Source: an uncultured Myxococcales bacterium (lineage in GTDB: Bacteria; Myxococcota_A; UBA9042). Taken from it: DNA of 64,000 nt. Under the pieces are notes generated by a model. That model saw nothing but the letters and a program-made list of their open reading frames with translations, had not been told where the DNA came from and searched no databases. How positions within the stretch are numbered: position 1 is the stretch's first letter; the number at the start of each line of letters is the position of its first letter. The stretch lies in NCBI GenBank assembly GCA_903896545.1, contig CAITYF010000120.1, positions 36,484 through 100,483 on the forward strand, in the 5' to 3' direction. Made by a program: the position numbers and the translations under genes. Below are positions 9,027-17,587 of this stretch, piece after piece.

Positions 9027-10339
9027 CGACGGATTTTGCCCACTTCCGCGGGCAGCGCGTGTTTTGCCAAGGCAGTCAGGAAACCATCGCCGACGAGCAC
9101 GTGCAACCGCGGCGGACCGTGAGCCGGCACATCGAGAACCGAGAGAGAGGGCTGCTGACACGCGTCCTGACCCAGCGGGCGCACGCAACCGGAAGGCTGC
9201 GCTTCGCCGATGCCGATGACCCGCACGCCGCCAAAGCGCCCGTCGTAAAACACACCGGAAGTCGAGACCACCGCCGCAACCTGATGACGCAGCGCGTATT
9301 CGTAGATGCGGTAGGCGCGATCCGCGATCAGTTCGGCGTCACGCGTGAGGGTGAGCGGTCGTGCGGAGAACAAGACGCTGACGCGGTAGGCGCTGGTCCA
9401 CTGAAGCACGTCGTGGAGGCGCTTCAGCTCCTCTTCCGCCAGCGTTTCGCCACGGGTGTCGACCGCTGCAAAGCCGACTTCACCGATGGACCACGCGCCC
9501 AGGTCGCGGTTGCCACGGCGGATCGGCGTGATCGCGTCGCCCGCGTTGCGCAACACCGCCAGCGGCGGCACTTCGCCTTGTGCCTGCCGCGGCCAATGCA
9601 CCAACGCGACGGTTGCCGCACTGGCGTCGATCGCTTGCCCCAGCGCCTGCGCGGACGCGTCATCGCCTGTCGCGATCACCGCGTCGGCTTGGGCGTCGTT
9701 CGCAAGACTGGCGATCCGCGCCGCCATCGCGTCGTCCAACGTTCCGCCGACAAAGAGCAGTCGCGTTCCGTCAGCTTGTGGAAGGCGCTCAGCGTCTGGA
9801 CGTTCCTCGCCATCGGCCGCGAGCACTGCCAAACGCTCCACAGGCAGCCGCAGCGTGGCCACTTCGGTCGGGTGCCCGCGGCGCTGCGCTTCCACGGTGA
9901 CATGGCGATCACGCACGCTCTCGGCAAAAACGTGCTCCACGACGGCGCCCGCGACGGGCTCGCTGCCATCCTCGAAGTGCCACACGAAACGTTCAAATGG
10001 CAGATCGGTTTGCACGCTGAGGCGCACACGCGTGTTCGACCAGACACGCAGTTCCGTCGGATCGGCGATGACGTGGAGCGCTGCATCGGCTGCGGTCACG
10101 GGCAACGGTGCGGCCACGGCCTCAAAATGGGATTCGGGCAGGAAGGCCGCAGCATCCGCAGATCCAGCGTCATCAAACGCGGAATTTGCGTCCGCTGCGA
10201 GGGTGACCGTCGACGACCGAGGCTCCGGGGCGCCCAGAAGGTGCGCCACCAGCTTCCCTCCCACAAGCAACGCAAGCAGCACGGCACCGACGACGGCAAG
10301 CGCATTTTTCGCGTAGTTTTGCCACCTTGAATCGGTCAC
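9023..10339 (-). CDS. Membrane-anchored protein with PKD-like domain and degenerate metallophosphoesterase-like domain
   Basis: 438 residues. GTG 10339 is chosen because GGAGG lies upstream and the first helix (residues about 12-34) follows directly; the longer open frame to 11077 runs antisense to a real gene. After the anchor comes a beta-rich segment with FVWHFEDGSEP...VEHVFAES, typical of PKD folds. The C-terminal half has the order of calcineurin-like phosphoesterases (LLFVGGTLDD; ADAVIATGDDA; LVHWP; AAVVSTSGVFYDGRFGGVRVIGIGEA) but lacks the DxH, GNHD and GHxH metal ligands, so it is probably not catalytic. Overlaps hemW by 4 bases. Confidence 0.55.
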   Translation of the reverse strand: MTDSRWQNYAKNALAVVGAVLLALLVGGKLVAHLLGAPEPRSSTVTLAADANSAFDDAGSADAAAFLPESHFEAVAAPLPVTAADAALHVIADPTELRVWSNTRVRLSVQTDLPFERFVWHFEDGSEPVAGAVVEHVFAESVRDRHVTVEAQRRGHPTEVATLRLPVERLAVLAADGEERPDAERLPQADGTRLLFVGGTLDDAMAARIASLANDAQADAVIATGDDASAQALGQAIDASAATVALVHWPRQAQGEVPPLAVLRNAGDAITPIRRGNRDLGAWSIGEVGFAAVDTRGETLAEEELKRLHDVLQWTSAYRVSVLFSARPLTLTRDAELIADRAYRIYEYALRHQVAAVVSTSGVFYDGRFGGVRVIGIGEAQPSGCVRPLGQDACQQPSLSVLDVPAHGPPRLHVLVGDGFLTALAKHALPAEVGKIRR

Positions 10340-10379
10340 GCGGGCACTTCCTCCGGCCGGTTGCGGCACGCTCAGTCCG

Positions 10380-10409
10380 TTGACCCTAGCACGGGGCCGC
10401 GGGTAGTAT
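10380..10409 (+). promoter_or_regulatory. Sigma70-type promoter for the secreted-protein gene at 10490
   Basis: TTGACC (10380-10385), 18-base spacer, TAGTAT (10404-10409). Transcription would start near 10416, giving a leader of about 75 bases. It lies in the divergent region between this gene and the minus-strand operon starting at 10339. Confidence 0.55.
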
Positions 10410-10489
10410 GGAAACCAAGCGGGGCCGAGCGCAACCGGGCAGCGCGACGCCGCTGACTGACGCGCTGGCCACCACACGGGAGAGACAGG

Positions 10490-11740
10490 ATGCGCCCCAT
10501 TTTCCTCGCGATCGTCATTCTGCCGTGCTCGCTGCTGTCTCCCGGCGCCGCTTACGCGACCAGTTGGGACGAACAGGCCATGACGTGCCTCGTCGCATTC
10601 AACAAACCCACGGAAGCCAATGAAAAATCCCTGGTGGGTTGCGCCGACGCCTTTGGCACCAGTGCGCGCTTGGAACGCGTCAACGCGCGCGATCGCAAGT
10701 CCGTGGAGCAAGGTCTGCGCTGGCTGTACGAAAACGGCACGGACGTGAACTCGGCGATCGCCCGCGAGAGCCTGCTGCGTTTGGACGTGAAGCTGCCTGC
10801 GCGCGCGCCACGTGGCGTGGAACCCGCGGCTACAGCGGCACAGCCTCTGGACGACCGCCGACGCTACGACCCACCCGAAGCGCGAACGGCCGATCGCGAT
10901 GCGGCCGACAAGGTTGTGAAGGACGGCATCGCGTTGAACAAGAAGAAGAAATGGAAAGAAGGCGCGATGGTGCTGGCGGGCTCTCTGGACAAGGATCCGC
11001 GCTCGGAAGCGGCGCTGTACAACCTCGCGTGCGCGGAGGCGAATCTGTCGGACAAGCACGCCGATGCAACGCGCCACTTGGGCAATCTCGCGGATCTCGG
11101 CACGGAAACCGCGACGGCGCGGCTCATCAAAGCGCGGACCGATCCGGACTTTGACGCGATCCGCGACGAATCAGACTTCAAGCGCGTGACGGGCGCGGTG
11201 CGCGTGCAAGTCGTGAATACGATCGGCGGACCGGGCGAGCAGGCGGTGGAAAATATCGAGAAGCTGCTCGTCAAGCTGGATCAGCGCAAGCCGGACACCA
11301 AAGACGACGATGGCACGCCGCTCGATCACCCGCAGATTCAGTTCAAGCCGCACGCCAAGGCGCAAACAGGGCTGCTGGCCGACTTGATGAACCACCCCAA
11401 GGTGGAACTGCAACCGATGGCGGCCGATAGCACGAGCAAATACGACGTCATCGTGCGCTGGGGCGCGAAGGTCACGGTTGACGCCGATGGCAAGAAGAAA
11501 GCCGACAGCATTGGCCCGGAAGTGGTGGACGAGCAGGTTGCAGCGGCGCGGCGCAAGCAGAACAAGGTGCTGGCGCAGCCCGAACAGGCGATCAACAAGG
11601 TGAACAAAGTGGTCGACACGCCCGGACGGACGTATACGGAAGCCGAGAACATGGGCAAGCGCGCGACCAGTACCGTGGACAAAGCCAAAGGCGCGGCCGA
11701 CAAAGTGAAAGGCCTTGCCGACAAGATCAACAAACTCTGA
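10490..11740 (+). CDS. Secreted Lys/Ala-rich protein with a TPR-like segment, unknown function
   Basis: 416 residues. A signal peptide (MRPIFLAIVILPCSLLSPGAAYA) is followed by a Cys-containing N-terminal segment, an Arg/Pro-rich linker, a helical segment resembling a TPR unit (NKKKKWKEGAMVLAGSLDKDP, then YNLACAEANLSD), a charged middle region, and a long C-terminal Lys/Ala/Asp-rich amphipathic helix (VDKAKGAADKVKGLADKINKL). GGAGAGACAGG precedes the ATG. No enzymatic motif is recognisable. Possibly a periplasmic scaffold; the start is well supported, the role is not. Confidence 0.7.
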   Translation: MRPIFLAIVILPCSLLSPGAAYATSWDEQAMTCLVAFNKPTEANEKSLVGCADAFGTSARLERVNARDRKSVEQGLRWLYENGTDVNSAIARESLLRLDVKLPARAPRGVEPAATAAQPLDDRRRYDPPEARTADRDAADKVVKDGIALNKKKKWKEGAMVLAGSLDKDPRSEAALYNLACAEANLSDKHADATRHLGNLADLGTETATARLIKARTDPDFDAIRDESDFKRVTGAVRVQVVNTIGGPGEQAVENIEKLLVKLDQRKPDTKDDDGTPLDHPQIQFKPHAKAQTGLLADLMNHPKVELQPMAADSTSKYDVIVRWGAKVTVDADGKKKADSIGPEVVDEQVAAARRKQNKVLAQPEQAINKVNKVVDTPGRTYTEAENMGKRATSTVDKAKGAADKVKGLADKINKL

Positions 11741-11758
11741 GCCTGCCAAGCGACCCGA

Positions 11759-12034
11759 ATGCAAGCGATCTTCAGCAACATGACCGGCATCGAGTGGACC
11801 GTCGTCTTTCTGACGACGGCCGTGTGCCTGCTGGGCGCGGTGCTGCCGATGCTGGGAAACCTGCTGGGGCGGCTGTTTCTGGGTGAAGATCCGCTGTTGG
11901 CGCGGTGGAAACAGGCGCGTCAGGTGCGCCGCACCGCGACGATCGCCGCGCGGCAGGCCAAGCGCGAAGCCAAGAAAGCCCAGAAAGCCGCCAAGGCGCT
12001 GCGCGTTGCCGAGTCCAAGTCCACGCCGCACTAG
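11759..12034 (+). CDS. Small single-pass membrane protein with basic cytoplasmic tail
   Basis: 91 residues. One hydrophobic helix (about 10-35, TVVFLTTAVCLLGAVLPML) is followed by a tail rich in Lys, Ala and Arg (RQAKREAKKAQKAAKALR) expected to form an amphipathic helix on the cytoplasmic side. No strong ribosome binding site precedes ATG 11759, and ATG 11780 is an alternative start. It sits 18 bases after the preceding gene and 30 bases before maf, so it may be part of a longer operon. Unknown function. Confidence 0.6.
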   Translation: MQAIFSNMTGIEWTVVFLTTAVCLLGAVLPMLGNLLGRLFLGEDPLLARWKQARQVRRTATIAARQAKREAKKAQKAAKALRVAESKSTPH

Positions 12035-12064
12035 AACGACCCGTTACCCAGGGAGACCGACCGC

Positions 12065-12742
12065 ATGGCCGCACCGCTTACGCTTGCTTCCAGTTCGCCA
12101 CGCCGCAAGGAGCTGCTGGAAAAGCTCGGCTTTCAGGTGCGTGTGGTGCTGTCCGGCATCGACGAGACGCAGCTGGCGGGTGAACTTCCAGAGGACTACG
12201 CCAAGCGTGTCGCGCGGGCCAAAGTGCTCGCTGCGGTGAAGCGCCTGCAGGCGACGCTGTACACGTCCGACGTCGAGGCGCGGCGGTCGCTGGCTGCCGG
12301 GATGCCGCGCGTGGACGAGACGGTGCGCTGGGTGATTGGCGCCGACACCGTGGTGGTTGTGGACGACGTGATTTACGGCAAGCCAACGGACGTTCAGGAA
12401 GCGCGCGAGATGCTGCAGCGGCTGTCGGGGCGCGAGCACCTCGTGATCACGGGATTTTGCCTGTTTGACCTGAAGCGCGCCCGCGAAGGCCTACAAGCCG
12501 TGACCACTGTCGTGAAGTTCAAGGAGCTGACGCGAACCGAGATCGACGCGTACGTGTCGGTTGGCGAGTCCATGGACAAGGCGGGCAGCTACGCCGTGCA
12601 GGGCGTGGGCAGCTACCTCGTCGAGTACCTGCGCGGATCGTACACCAACGTTGTCGGCCTACCGCTTTGTCAGGTTATTGAAATGATGGAAGAAATGGGC
12701 GCGCGCGACGTCCTGCCTTGGGGCGCACGGGAAGCATTATGA
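12065..12742 (+). CDS. maf: Maf-family nucleotide pyrophosphatase
   Basis: 225 residues. Maf proteins hydrolyse (d)TTP, UTP or modified nucleotides to monophosphates and are linked to septum control. Diagnostic features are the N-terminal SSSPRRKELLEKLGF and IGADTVVVVDD with the catalytic acid, followed by EAREMLQRLSGREH and the C-terminal SYAVQGVGS segment. AGGGAGA lies ahead of the ATG. The stop overlaps the next start as ATGA (12739-12742), so translation of maf and yggS is probably coupled. Confidence 0.92.
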   Translation: MAAPLTLASSSPRRKELLEKLGFQVRVVLSGIDETQLAGELPEDYAKRVARAKVLAAVKRLQATLYTSDVEARRSLAAGMPRVDETVRWVIGADTVVVVDDVIYGKPTDVQEAREMLQRLSGREHLVITGFCLFDLKRAREGLQAVTTVVKFKELTRTEIDAYVSVGESMDKAGSYAVQGVGSYLVEYLRGSYTNVVGLPLCQVIEMMEEMGARDVLPWGAREAL

Positions 12743-13455
12743 GTGAAGTCGCTGCCAATCTGACCGCTGTTCAAGCAGCCATCGCTCAAGCCGCGACGGA
12801 AGCCGGTCGTCAACCGACGGACGTGACGCTTATCGCCGTTTCCAAAGGACATTCCGCCGACGCCGTGCGCGAAGCCTACGCGGCCGGACAGCGCGACTTT
12901 GGCGAGAACTACGTGCAGGAATGGCAGGAAAAATCGGCTCAGCTCGCCGACCTGACCGACCTGCGCTGGCATTTTCTGGGCCACTTGCAGCGCAACAAGA
13001 TCCGCTTTGTCATCGGCAAGGTAGCGCTGCTGCACTCGGCTGACGACATGGCCGGCATCGACGAGATGCAACGCGGCGCCTGGAGCGCGGGCGTCAAGCA
13101 GGACGTCCTTTTGCAGATCAACCTCGCGGAAGAAGAACAGAAACGCGGCTGCGGTGAGGACGACGCGGAGTTGTTTCTGGACGTACTCTCGCGTTCGCCC
13201 AACCTCGTTCTGCGCGGACTGATGACCTTGCCTCCGATGGATGAGAATCCGGAGACGACTCGGCAATGGTTCAAGCGCCTGCGGGTCCTACGCGATCGCT
13301 TGCAAGCGCGGCTGCGCGGGCGTCCGGGCGCACCGGCAAGCTTGTGGCTGTCCATGGGCATGAGCAGCGACTACCCGGTGGCGATTGCAGAAGGCGCGAC
13401 ACACGTCCGCGTCGGCACCGCGATTTTTGGCGCGCGGGCCCCGAAAATTCGCTGA
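12739..13455 (+). CDS. yggS: YggS-family pyridoxal phosphate homeostasis protein
   Basis: 238 residues. It binds PLP without known catalysis and maintains vitamin B6 and amino acid homeostasis. The PLP lysine lies in LIAVSKGHSADAV, followed by FGENYVQEW, WHFLGHLQRNK, the GLMTLPPM segment and the C-terminal SMGMSSDYPVAIAEGATHVRVGTAIFG phosphate-binding region, all diagnostic. ATG 12739 overlaps the maf stop; an upstream start at 12718 would lie inside maf. Length is normal for the family. Confidence 0.95.
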   Translation: MSEVAANLTAVQAAIAQAATEAGRQPTDVTLIAVSKGHSADAVREAYAAGQRDFGENYVQEWQEKSAQLADLTDLRWHFLGHLQRNKIRFVIGKVALLHSADDMAGIDEMQRGAWSAGVKQDVLLQINLAEEEQKRGCGEDDAELFLDVLSRSPNLVLRGLMTLPPMDENPETTRQWFKRLRVLRDRLQARLRGRPGAPASLWLSMGMSSDYPVAIAEGATHVRVGTAIFGARAPKIR

Positions 13456-13512
13456 TTCTGCCGCGTCAGCGATTTGGCACATAGAAGTTGCACGCCCGTC
13501 CTGCGTTTCGCC

Positions 13513-13542
13513 TTGACGCTCCTTAGCCCCACAGCCTAGCGT
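13513..13542 (+). promoter_or_regulatory. Sigma70-type promoter for the upp-hpt operon
   Basis: TTGACG (13513-13518), 18-base spacer, TAGCGT (13537-13542). The predicted start near 13549 lies after the in-frame ATG at 13545, supporting translation from ATG 13566. Confidence 0.5.
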
Positions 13543-13565
13543 CCATGCTCTTCTGGAGATTCGTC

Positions 13566-14384
13566 ATGGGCGAGACCGCGTACCTGAACCTGCACAATCA
13601 GGAAACTGAGCTGGAGCACCGCTACGGACCGCAGGTTCATCTGATCCACGACCCGCTGGCGCTGACCTGGCTGGCGCGCCTGTGCCATCCGAACTGCGTA
13701 CAACCCGAAGTAAATCGACTGATTACGCTGCTGTATCGGGGCCTTGTACGCGAGGTGATCAACCGCGAATTTCCGCGCCGCGGCGTGCGTTCCGAGACGC
13801 GCATGCGCGAATTGACGCCGTTTGGCGTTTACGAAGGTCAAATCATCGATCCGACAACGGAGGTCACGACCGTCGACATCGCCCGCGCGGGCATTTTGCC
13901 GTCGATGGTCTGCTTTGACGCGCTGTGCGAGGTGATCGACCCGACGCGTGTCCGTCAGGATCACATTCTGATGAACCGCTTGGTCGACGATCGCGCGCAA
14001 GTGACCGGCGCGGGCATGTTTGGCCGCAAGATCGCCGGACCGGTCAAGGATCGCATTCTGCTGGTTCCCGACCCGATGGGTGCAACCGGCTCGTCGTTGT
14101 CCGAGGCGATCTCATTTTACCAGAGCGAGTTGGACGGCTCGCCCAAGCAGGTCTTTTGCCTGAATCTGATTGTCACGCCGGAGTTTATCAAGCGGCTGAC
14201 CAAGCAGTTCCCGGACCTCGTGCACATCTACGCCTACCGTCTGGACCGCGGGCTTTCGCCGCAGGACGTGCTCGCGGACATTCCGGGCGCGCAGTGGGAC
14301 CGTGAACGCGGCTTGAACGACCATCACTACATCGTTCCGGGCGCGGGCGGCATGGGTGAAATCATGAATAACGCGCTGACCTAG
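13566..14384 (+). CDS. upp: Uracil phosphoribosyltransferase (extended form)
   Basis: 272 residues. Converts uracil plus PRPP to UMP. Family features are DIARAGILPS, the PRPP loop LLVPDPMGATGSS, and the C-terminal GLNDHHYIVPGAGGMGEIMNN that contacts uracil. It is about 60 residues longer than classical Upp, with extra sequence at the N-terminus and in the middle (HILMNRLVDDRAQVTGAG). GGAG upstream of ATG 13566 sets the start. Followed 9 bases later by hpt, making a pyrimidine and purine salvage operon. Confidence 0.88.
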   Translation: MGETAYLNLHNQETELEHRYGPQVHLIHDPLALTWLARLCHPNCVQPEVNRLITLLYRGLVREVINREFPRRGVRSETRMRELTPFGVYEGQIIDPTTEVTTVDIARAGILPSMVCFDALCEVIDPTRVRQDHILMNRLVDDRAQVTGAGMFGRKIAGPVKDRILLVPDPMGATGSSLSEAISFYQSELDGSPKQVFCLNLIVTPEFIKRLTKQFPDLVHIYAYRLDRGLSPQDVLADIPGAQWDRERGLNDHHYIVPGAGGMGEIMNNALT

Positions 14385-14393
14385 GAGCGAGCC

Positions 14394-14927
14394 ATGGCCA
14401 AGACCGAACGCGTGGAAGTGTTCCTGACCGCAGAGAAATTGAACGCACGCGTGGCCGAAATGGGCCGCGAGATCGAGGCGCTACCGCCGACGGAACAGCC
14501 GCTTGTGCTGATCTGCGTGCTGAAGGGTTCCATCCTCTTCTTCGCCGATCTCGTCCGCAACCTGCAACGCCCCGTGCATCTGGTGTTCCTCGGCGTGTCG
14601 AGCTACTCAGGAGGTACGGAAACGTCGGGCGCGGTCCGCTTGACCCACGACCTGACGCTGGACATCTCCGGTCGTGACGTCGTAATCGTCGAGGACATCG
14701 TCGACACGGGCCTGACGATGAGCTACTTGCTGCACAACCTGCAGTCGCGTGAGCCGCGTTCCGTGTCCGTCGCGACGTTGCTGCACAAGCCGGCGCGCCA
14801 GAAGATCGCGGTGCCGCTGACCTGGGTCGGCTTCACGATTGAGGACGTCTTCGTCGTCGGCTACGGTCTGGACTTCGAGGAGCGGTACCGCAACTTGCCG
14901 TACATCGGGGTCATGCATTTTGACTGA
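14394..14927 (+). CDS. hpt: Hypoxanthine(-guanine) phosphoribosyltransferase
   Basis: 177 residues. Salvages hypoxanthine or guanine with PRPP. The PRPP motif VVIVEDIVDTGLTMSYLL, the flexible-loop SSYSGGTETSG, and the C-terminal GYGLDFEERYRNLPYIGVM are characteristic. GGAGCGA precedes ATG 14394. Second gene of the salvage operon; the MBL-fold gene starts 6 bases after its stop. Confidence 0.95.
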   Translation: MAKTERVEVFLTAEKLNARVAEMGREIEALPPTEQPLVLICVLKGSILFFADLVRNLQRPVHLVFLGVSSYSGGTETSGAVRLTHDLTLDISGRDVVIVEDIVDTGLTMSYLLHNLQSREPRSVSVATLLHKPARQKIAVPLTWVGFTIEDVFVVGYGLDFEERYRNLPYIGVMHFD

Positions 14928-14933
14928 GCGATC

Positions 14934-15569
14934 ATGAAGCTGCACTTTTTGGGCCACGCCGCCTTCGCGCTGGAAATAGGCGGGCTGCGCCTGTGCCTCG
15001 ATCCGCACAAGCCCGGCGTCATCGGCGGTCGGTTTCAGCTGCCGGCGATCCGCGGGCCTTTTGACTGGATCGCGAGCACGCACGCACACGAAGACCACAG
15101 CGCATGGACGCCGGAGTTGGGCACGACGCGACGCATCGAAGGCGACGCGGAGATCGGCGCACTCACGGTGCGTGGACGCCCGGTGTTTCACGATGCCTGT
15201 TCCGGCGTGAAGTCGGGCCTTTCGACAATGCTCTCGTTTGAAGCCGAAGGCGTTCGCGTTGTCCATTGCGGCGACGTCGGCAGTTACACCGAAGCGGACG
15301 TCGCGTGGCTGCGCGGAACGGATGTGCTGCTCGTGCCCACGGGCGGGACGTACACACTGGATGGAGCGGGGGCGGCCGCGCTCGTGAAGGCAGTACAGCC
15401 GAAGATGGCCGTACCGATGCACGCCGCTGATCCGCGAATCGATCTGCCGCTCGCGCCGAACAGCCAGTTCCTCCAGCATTTCAACGTGACTCCGTGGCGC
15501 GGGGCTGCGCTGAGTTGGACACCGAACGCGCCCATTCCAGCGCCAATCGTTGTACTGGACGCCCCGTGA
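14934..15569 (+). CDS. Metallo-beta-lactamase-fold hydrolase (UlaG/UPF0173-like)
   Basis: 211 residues. The zinc motif HAHEDH (HxHxDH) occurs in IASTHAHEDHS, with HCGDVG supplying the bridging Asp and VPMHAAD a late His. Opening GHAAFALEIGGLRLCLDP is typical of the UPF0173/UlaG-like branch rather than true lactamases. No signal peptide, so cytoplasmic. It begins 6 bases after hpt and is probably the third gene of that operon; the substrate cannot be read from sequence. Confidence 0.85.
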   Translation: MKLHFLGHAAFALEIGGLRLCLDPHKPGVIGGRFQLPAIRGPFDWIASTHAHEDHSAWTPELGTTRRIEGDAEIGALTVRGRPVFHDACSGVKSGLSTMLSFEAEGVRVVHCGDVGSYTEADVAWLRGTDVLLVPTGGTYTLDGAGAAALVKAVQPKMAVPMHAADPRIDLPLAPNSQFLQHFNVTPWRGAALSWTPNAPIPAPIVVLDAP

Positions 15570-15638
15570 CGGCCACACAATCGTTGACGATTGGCCGCGA
15601 GAAATGAGACCATGACCATCCGTTCTCTGGAGGAACCT

Positions 15639-17570
15639 ATGCGCCGTCTGCCGTCTTTTCTGGTTTCTTGTATCTTCCTCGTGGTCATCGCTGCCTGCGG
15701 CAACACGAAGGCCAACAACGGCACCGGCGCGACGGGCGGCACGGACACCGCCGGCGGCGACCTACAGACGAACGAGGACGGCACCCAGAACGACGTCACG
15801 ACCGGCACGGACGGCGCTGCGAATGACACAGGTTCGCAGGAGATCGAGGGAACCGACGCGACCAGCAGCACGGACGTCATCGACGAGAACGCGAACGGCT
15901 CCGACGGGGCCGACCTGGACATCTCCGACGTGAGCGACACGAGCGTCGACCTCGATATCGACGTGACCAGCCAGGACGGCGGCGACTTCGACATCGCGAT
16001 CGACGTGCCCGACGTCCCGCCCGGCTCCTGCAGCACCGACAAGGAATGCGCCGCGCTCAGCTTTTCGCCTTGCCAGATCGGCTTCTGTTCGAACGGCATG
16101 TGCAAGGTCAAGGCGGCTGTCGACGGCGTCACGTGCGCGACCGGCGGTTCATGCGGCGGTCCAGGCGTGTGCAAGAAAGGCGCATGCGATGCCCCGTCAA
16201 CCTGCCAGCCCGACGTTTGCTCGCCGCTGGAGCTCTCCTGCGGCAGCAAACTGGTCATCGAACTCGCCTCACTCGGCACGTCCAAGTTCAATGGCTACGG
16301 GAGCTGCAGCAGCTCGCAGTGGAAGGGTCCTGAAGTCGCCATACTCCTGACCAACGACGTCACCACGACGGCGACGCTGAGCATCGACACGACGGGCGTA
16401 AACGTGGACTACGAAGTGTTCGACATTCGCCCGACATTGGACGGCAAGTGCGACACGATGGCGTGCGACGACTCGTCGTCCTACTCGCTGACGATTGGCT
16501 TGCCGACTGGCGTGCCGCGCATCGTGATGCTGGACACCAGCGCGCCTGACACCGGCAGCATCACGTTGACCATGGATTGCACGACCACCGTCATCTGCGG
16601 CGACGGCACCTGCGACTCGCCCGAAGCGTGCAGCAGCTGCCCGAAGGACTGCGGCAAGTGCGAAATTGTTGGCGCGTGTGGCGACGGCACCTGCGGCGCG
16701 GGCGAGGATTGCGCGCTTTGCCCCGGCGACTGCGGTGTGTGCGATGCTGCGTGCGAGATCAACTACAACGTCGCCGGCTGCGGCGGCTGCGCCTGCGAGG
16801 ACTGCGTCTGCAATCAGCCGACCAAGAACTACCCCAACGGCGACAAGTACTGCTGCACCAGCGCGTGGGACTCCTCTTGCGTCACCGAGTGCAAGACGTG
16901 CGGCGCGAAGTGCCCAACTGTGAGCGTCTGCGGCGATGGCGACTGCAACTACACCACGGAAGACGAGAAGACGTGCCCTGAGGACTGTGCGTACTACTAC
17001 TGCGGCGACGGCGCGTGCAATCCGGGAAGCGCCGAGGACTGCACCAGCTGCACCCAAGACTGCGGCTTCTGCATGATGTCCAACGCCCCGGTCGCCGGCT
17101 GCGGCAACGGCAAGTGCGACGGCGACGAGAACTGCACCAACTGCAGCGCCGACTGCGGCACCTGCGGCGATTACAGCTGCGCCTGCCTCGCCGACCCAAC
17201 TTGCTGCACCGAATCGTTCGGCTACTTCTGTCAGGACGAGTGCAACACGTGCATCGCGGCGAACGGCGGCGGCAGCTGCCCGGTATCGAACTGCGGCGAC
17301 GGCATCTGCGCGGGTGAAACCTGCGGTTCCTGCGCCGAGGACTGCGGCGAATGCCCGGCGTATTGCGGCGACGGCAAGTGCGACTCCGGTGAGGACCTGG
17401 CGAACTGCGCCAAGGACTGCACGCCGGGCTGCAACACATCCAGCGAACCGACGTGTAACGGCTGCGCGTGCGAATCGTGCGTGTGCGCGCAGGACAGCTA
17501 CTGCTGCAACTTCTCGTGGGACTCCAAGTGCGTCGGCGAGTGCAAGACCTGCGGCACGAAGTGCCCGTAA
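15639..17570 (+). CDS. Large lipoprotein with PPC-like domain and CGDG/DCG Cys-rich repeats
   Basis: 643 residues. GGAGGA (15629-15634) selects ATG 15639. A lipobox (VIAAC, Cys20) anchors it in the membrane. Then follow an acidic Asp/Thr/Gly/Ser linker (about 25-125), a short Cys module, a beta-rich domain (about 205-315; GPEVAILLTND...SITLTMDC) resembling prepeptidase C-terminal (PPC) domains, and from residue 320 a Cys-rich array of seven CG(D/N)Gx C...DC units interleaved with three CC-x-x-x-W/Y-type modules (CCTSAWDSSCVTEC). The even, dense cysteines suggest a disulfide-stapled surface rod. Function unknown; begins 69 bases after the MBL gene and ends 17 bases before polA. Confidence 0.75.
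   Translation: MRRLPSFLVSCIFLVVIAACGNTKANNGTGATGGTDTAGGDLQTNEDGTQNDVTTGTDGAANDTGSQEIEGTDATSSTDVIDENANGSDGADLDISDVSDTSVDLDIDVTSQDGGDFDIAIDVPDVPPGSCSTDKECAALSFSPCQIGFCSNGMCKVKAAVDGVTCATGGSCGGPGVCKKGACDAPSTCQPDVCSPLELSCGSKLVIELASLGTSKFNGYGSCSSSQWKGPEVAILLTNDVTTTATLSIDTTGVNVDYEVFDIRPTLDGKCDTMACDDSSSYSLTIGLPTGVPRIVMLDTSAPDTGSITLTMDCTTTVICGDGTCDSPEACSSCPKDCGKCEIVGACGDGTCGAGEDCALCPGDCGVCDAACEINYNVAGCGGCACEDCVCNQPTKNYPNGDKYCCTSAWDSSCVTECKTCGAKCPTVSVCGDGDCNYTTEDEKTCPEDCAYYYCGDGACNPGSAEDCTSCTQDCGFCMMSNAPVAGCGNGKCDGDENCTNCSADCGTCGDYSCACLADPTCCTESFGYFCQDECNTCIAANGGGSCPVSNCGDGICAGETCGSCAEDCGECPAYCGDGKCDSGEDLANCAKDCTPGCNTSSEPTCNGCACESCVCAQDSYCCNFSWDSKCVGECKTCGTKCP
16596..17567 (+). repeat. Coding repeat array: CGDGxC...CxxDCG units
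   Basis: Seven units beginning CGDG or CGNG and ending DC(G) (for example CGDGTCDSPEACSSCPKDCG and CGDGKCDSGEDLANCAKDC) alternate with three longer modules. DNA copies differ at many third positions, so the array is old and selected at protein level. A related eleven-unit array lies at 61991-62740. Confidence 0.75.
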
Positions 17571-17587
17571 CACAACGCGTGGGTGAC

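Noticed and set aside
8822..10330. Plus-strand frame of 502 codons opposite hemW and the PKD-like gene
   Set aside because: Arg/His/Gln-rich chance frame; the minus strand has recognisable domains and coupled starts.
10340..11077. Upstream extension of the PKD-like gene
   Set aside because: It would run antisense through a secreted-protein gene; the GTG at 10339 has a ribosome site and is followed at once by the membrane anchor.
15584..15612. TTGACG as promoter for the Cys-repeat lipoprotein
   Set aside because: No acceptable -10 hexamer at 16-18 bases.
16269..17573. Open minus-strand frame of 434 codons opposite the Cys-repeat lipoprotein
   Set aside because: Mirror of the Cys-repeat coding array; no ribosome site or recognisable domain.
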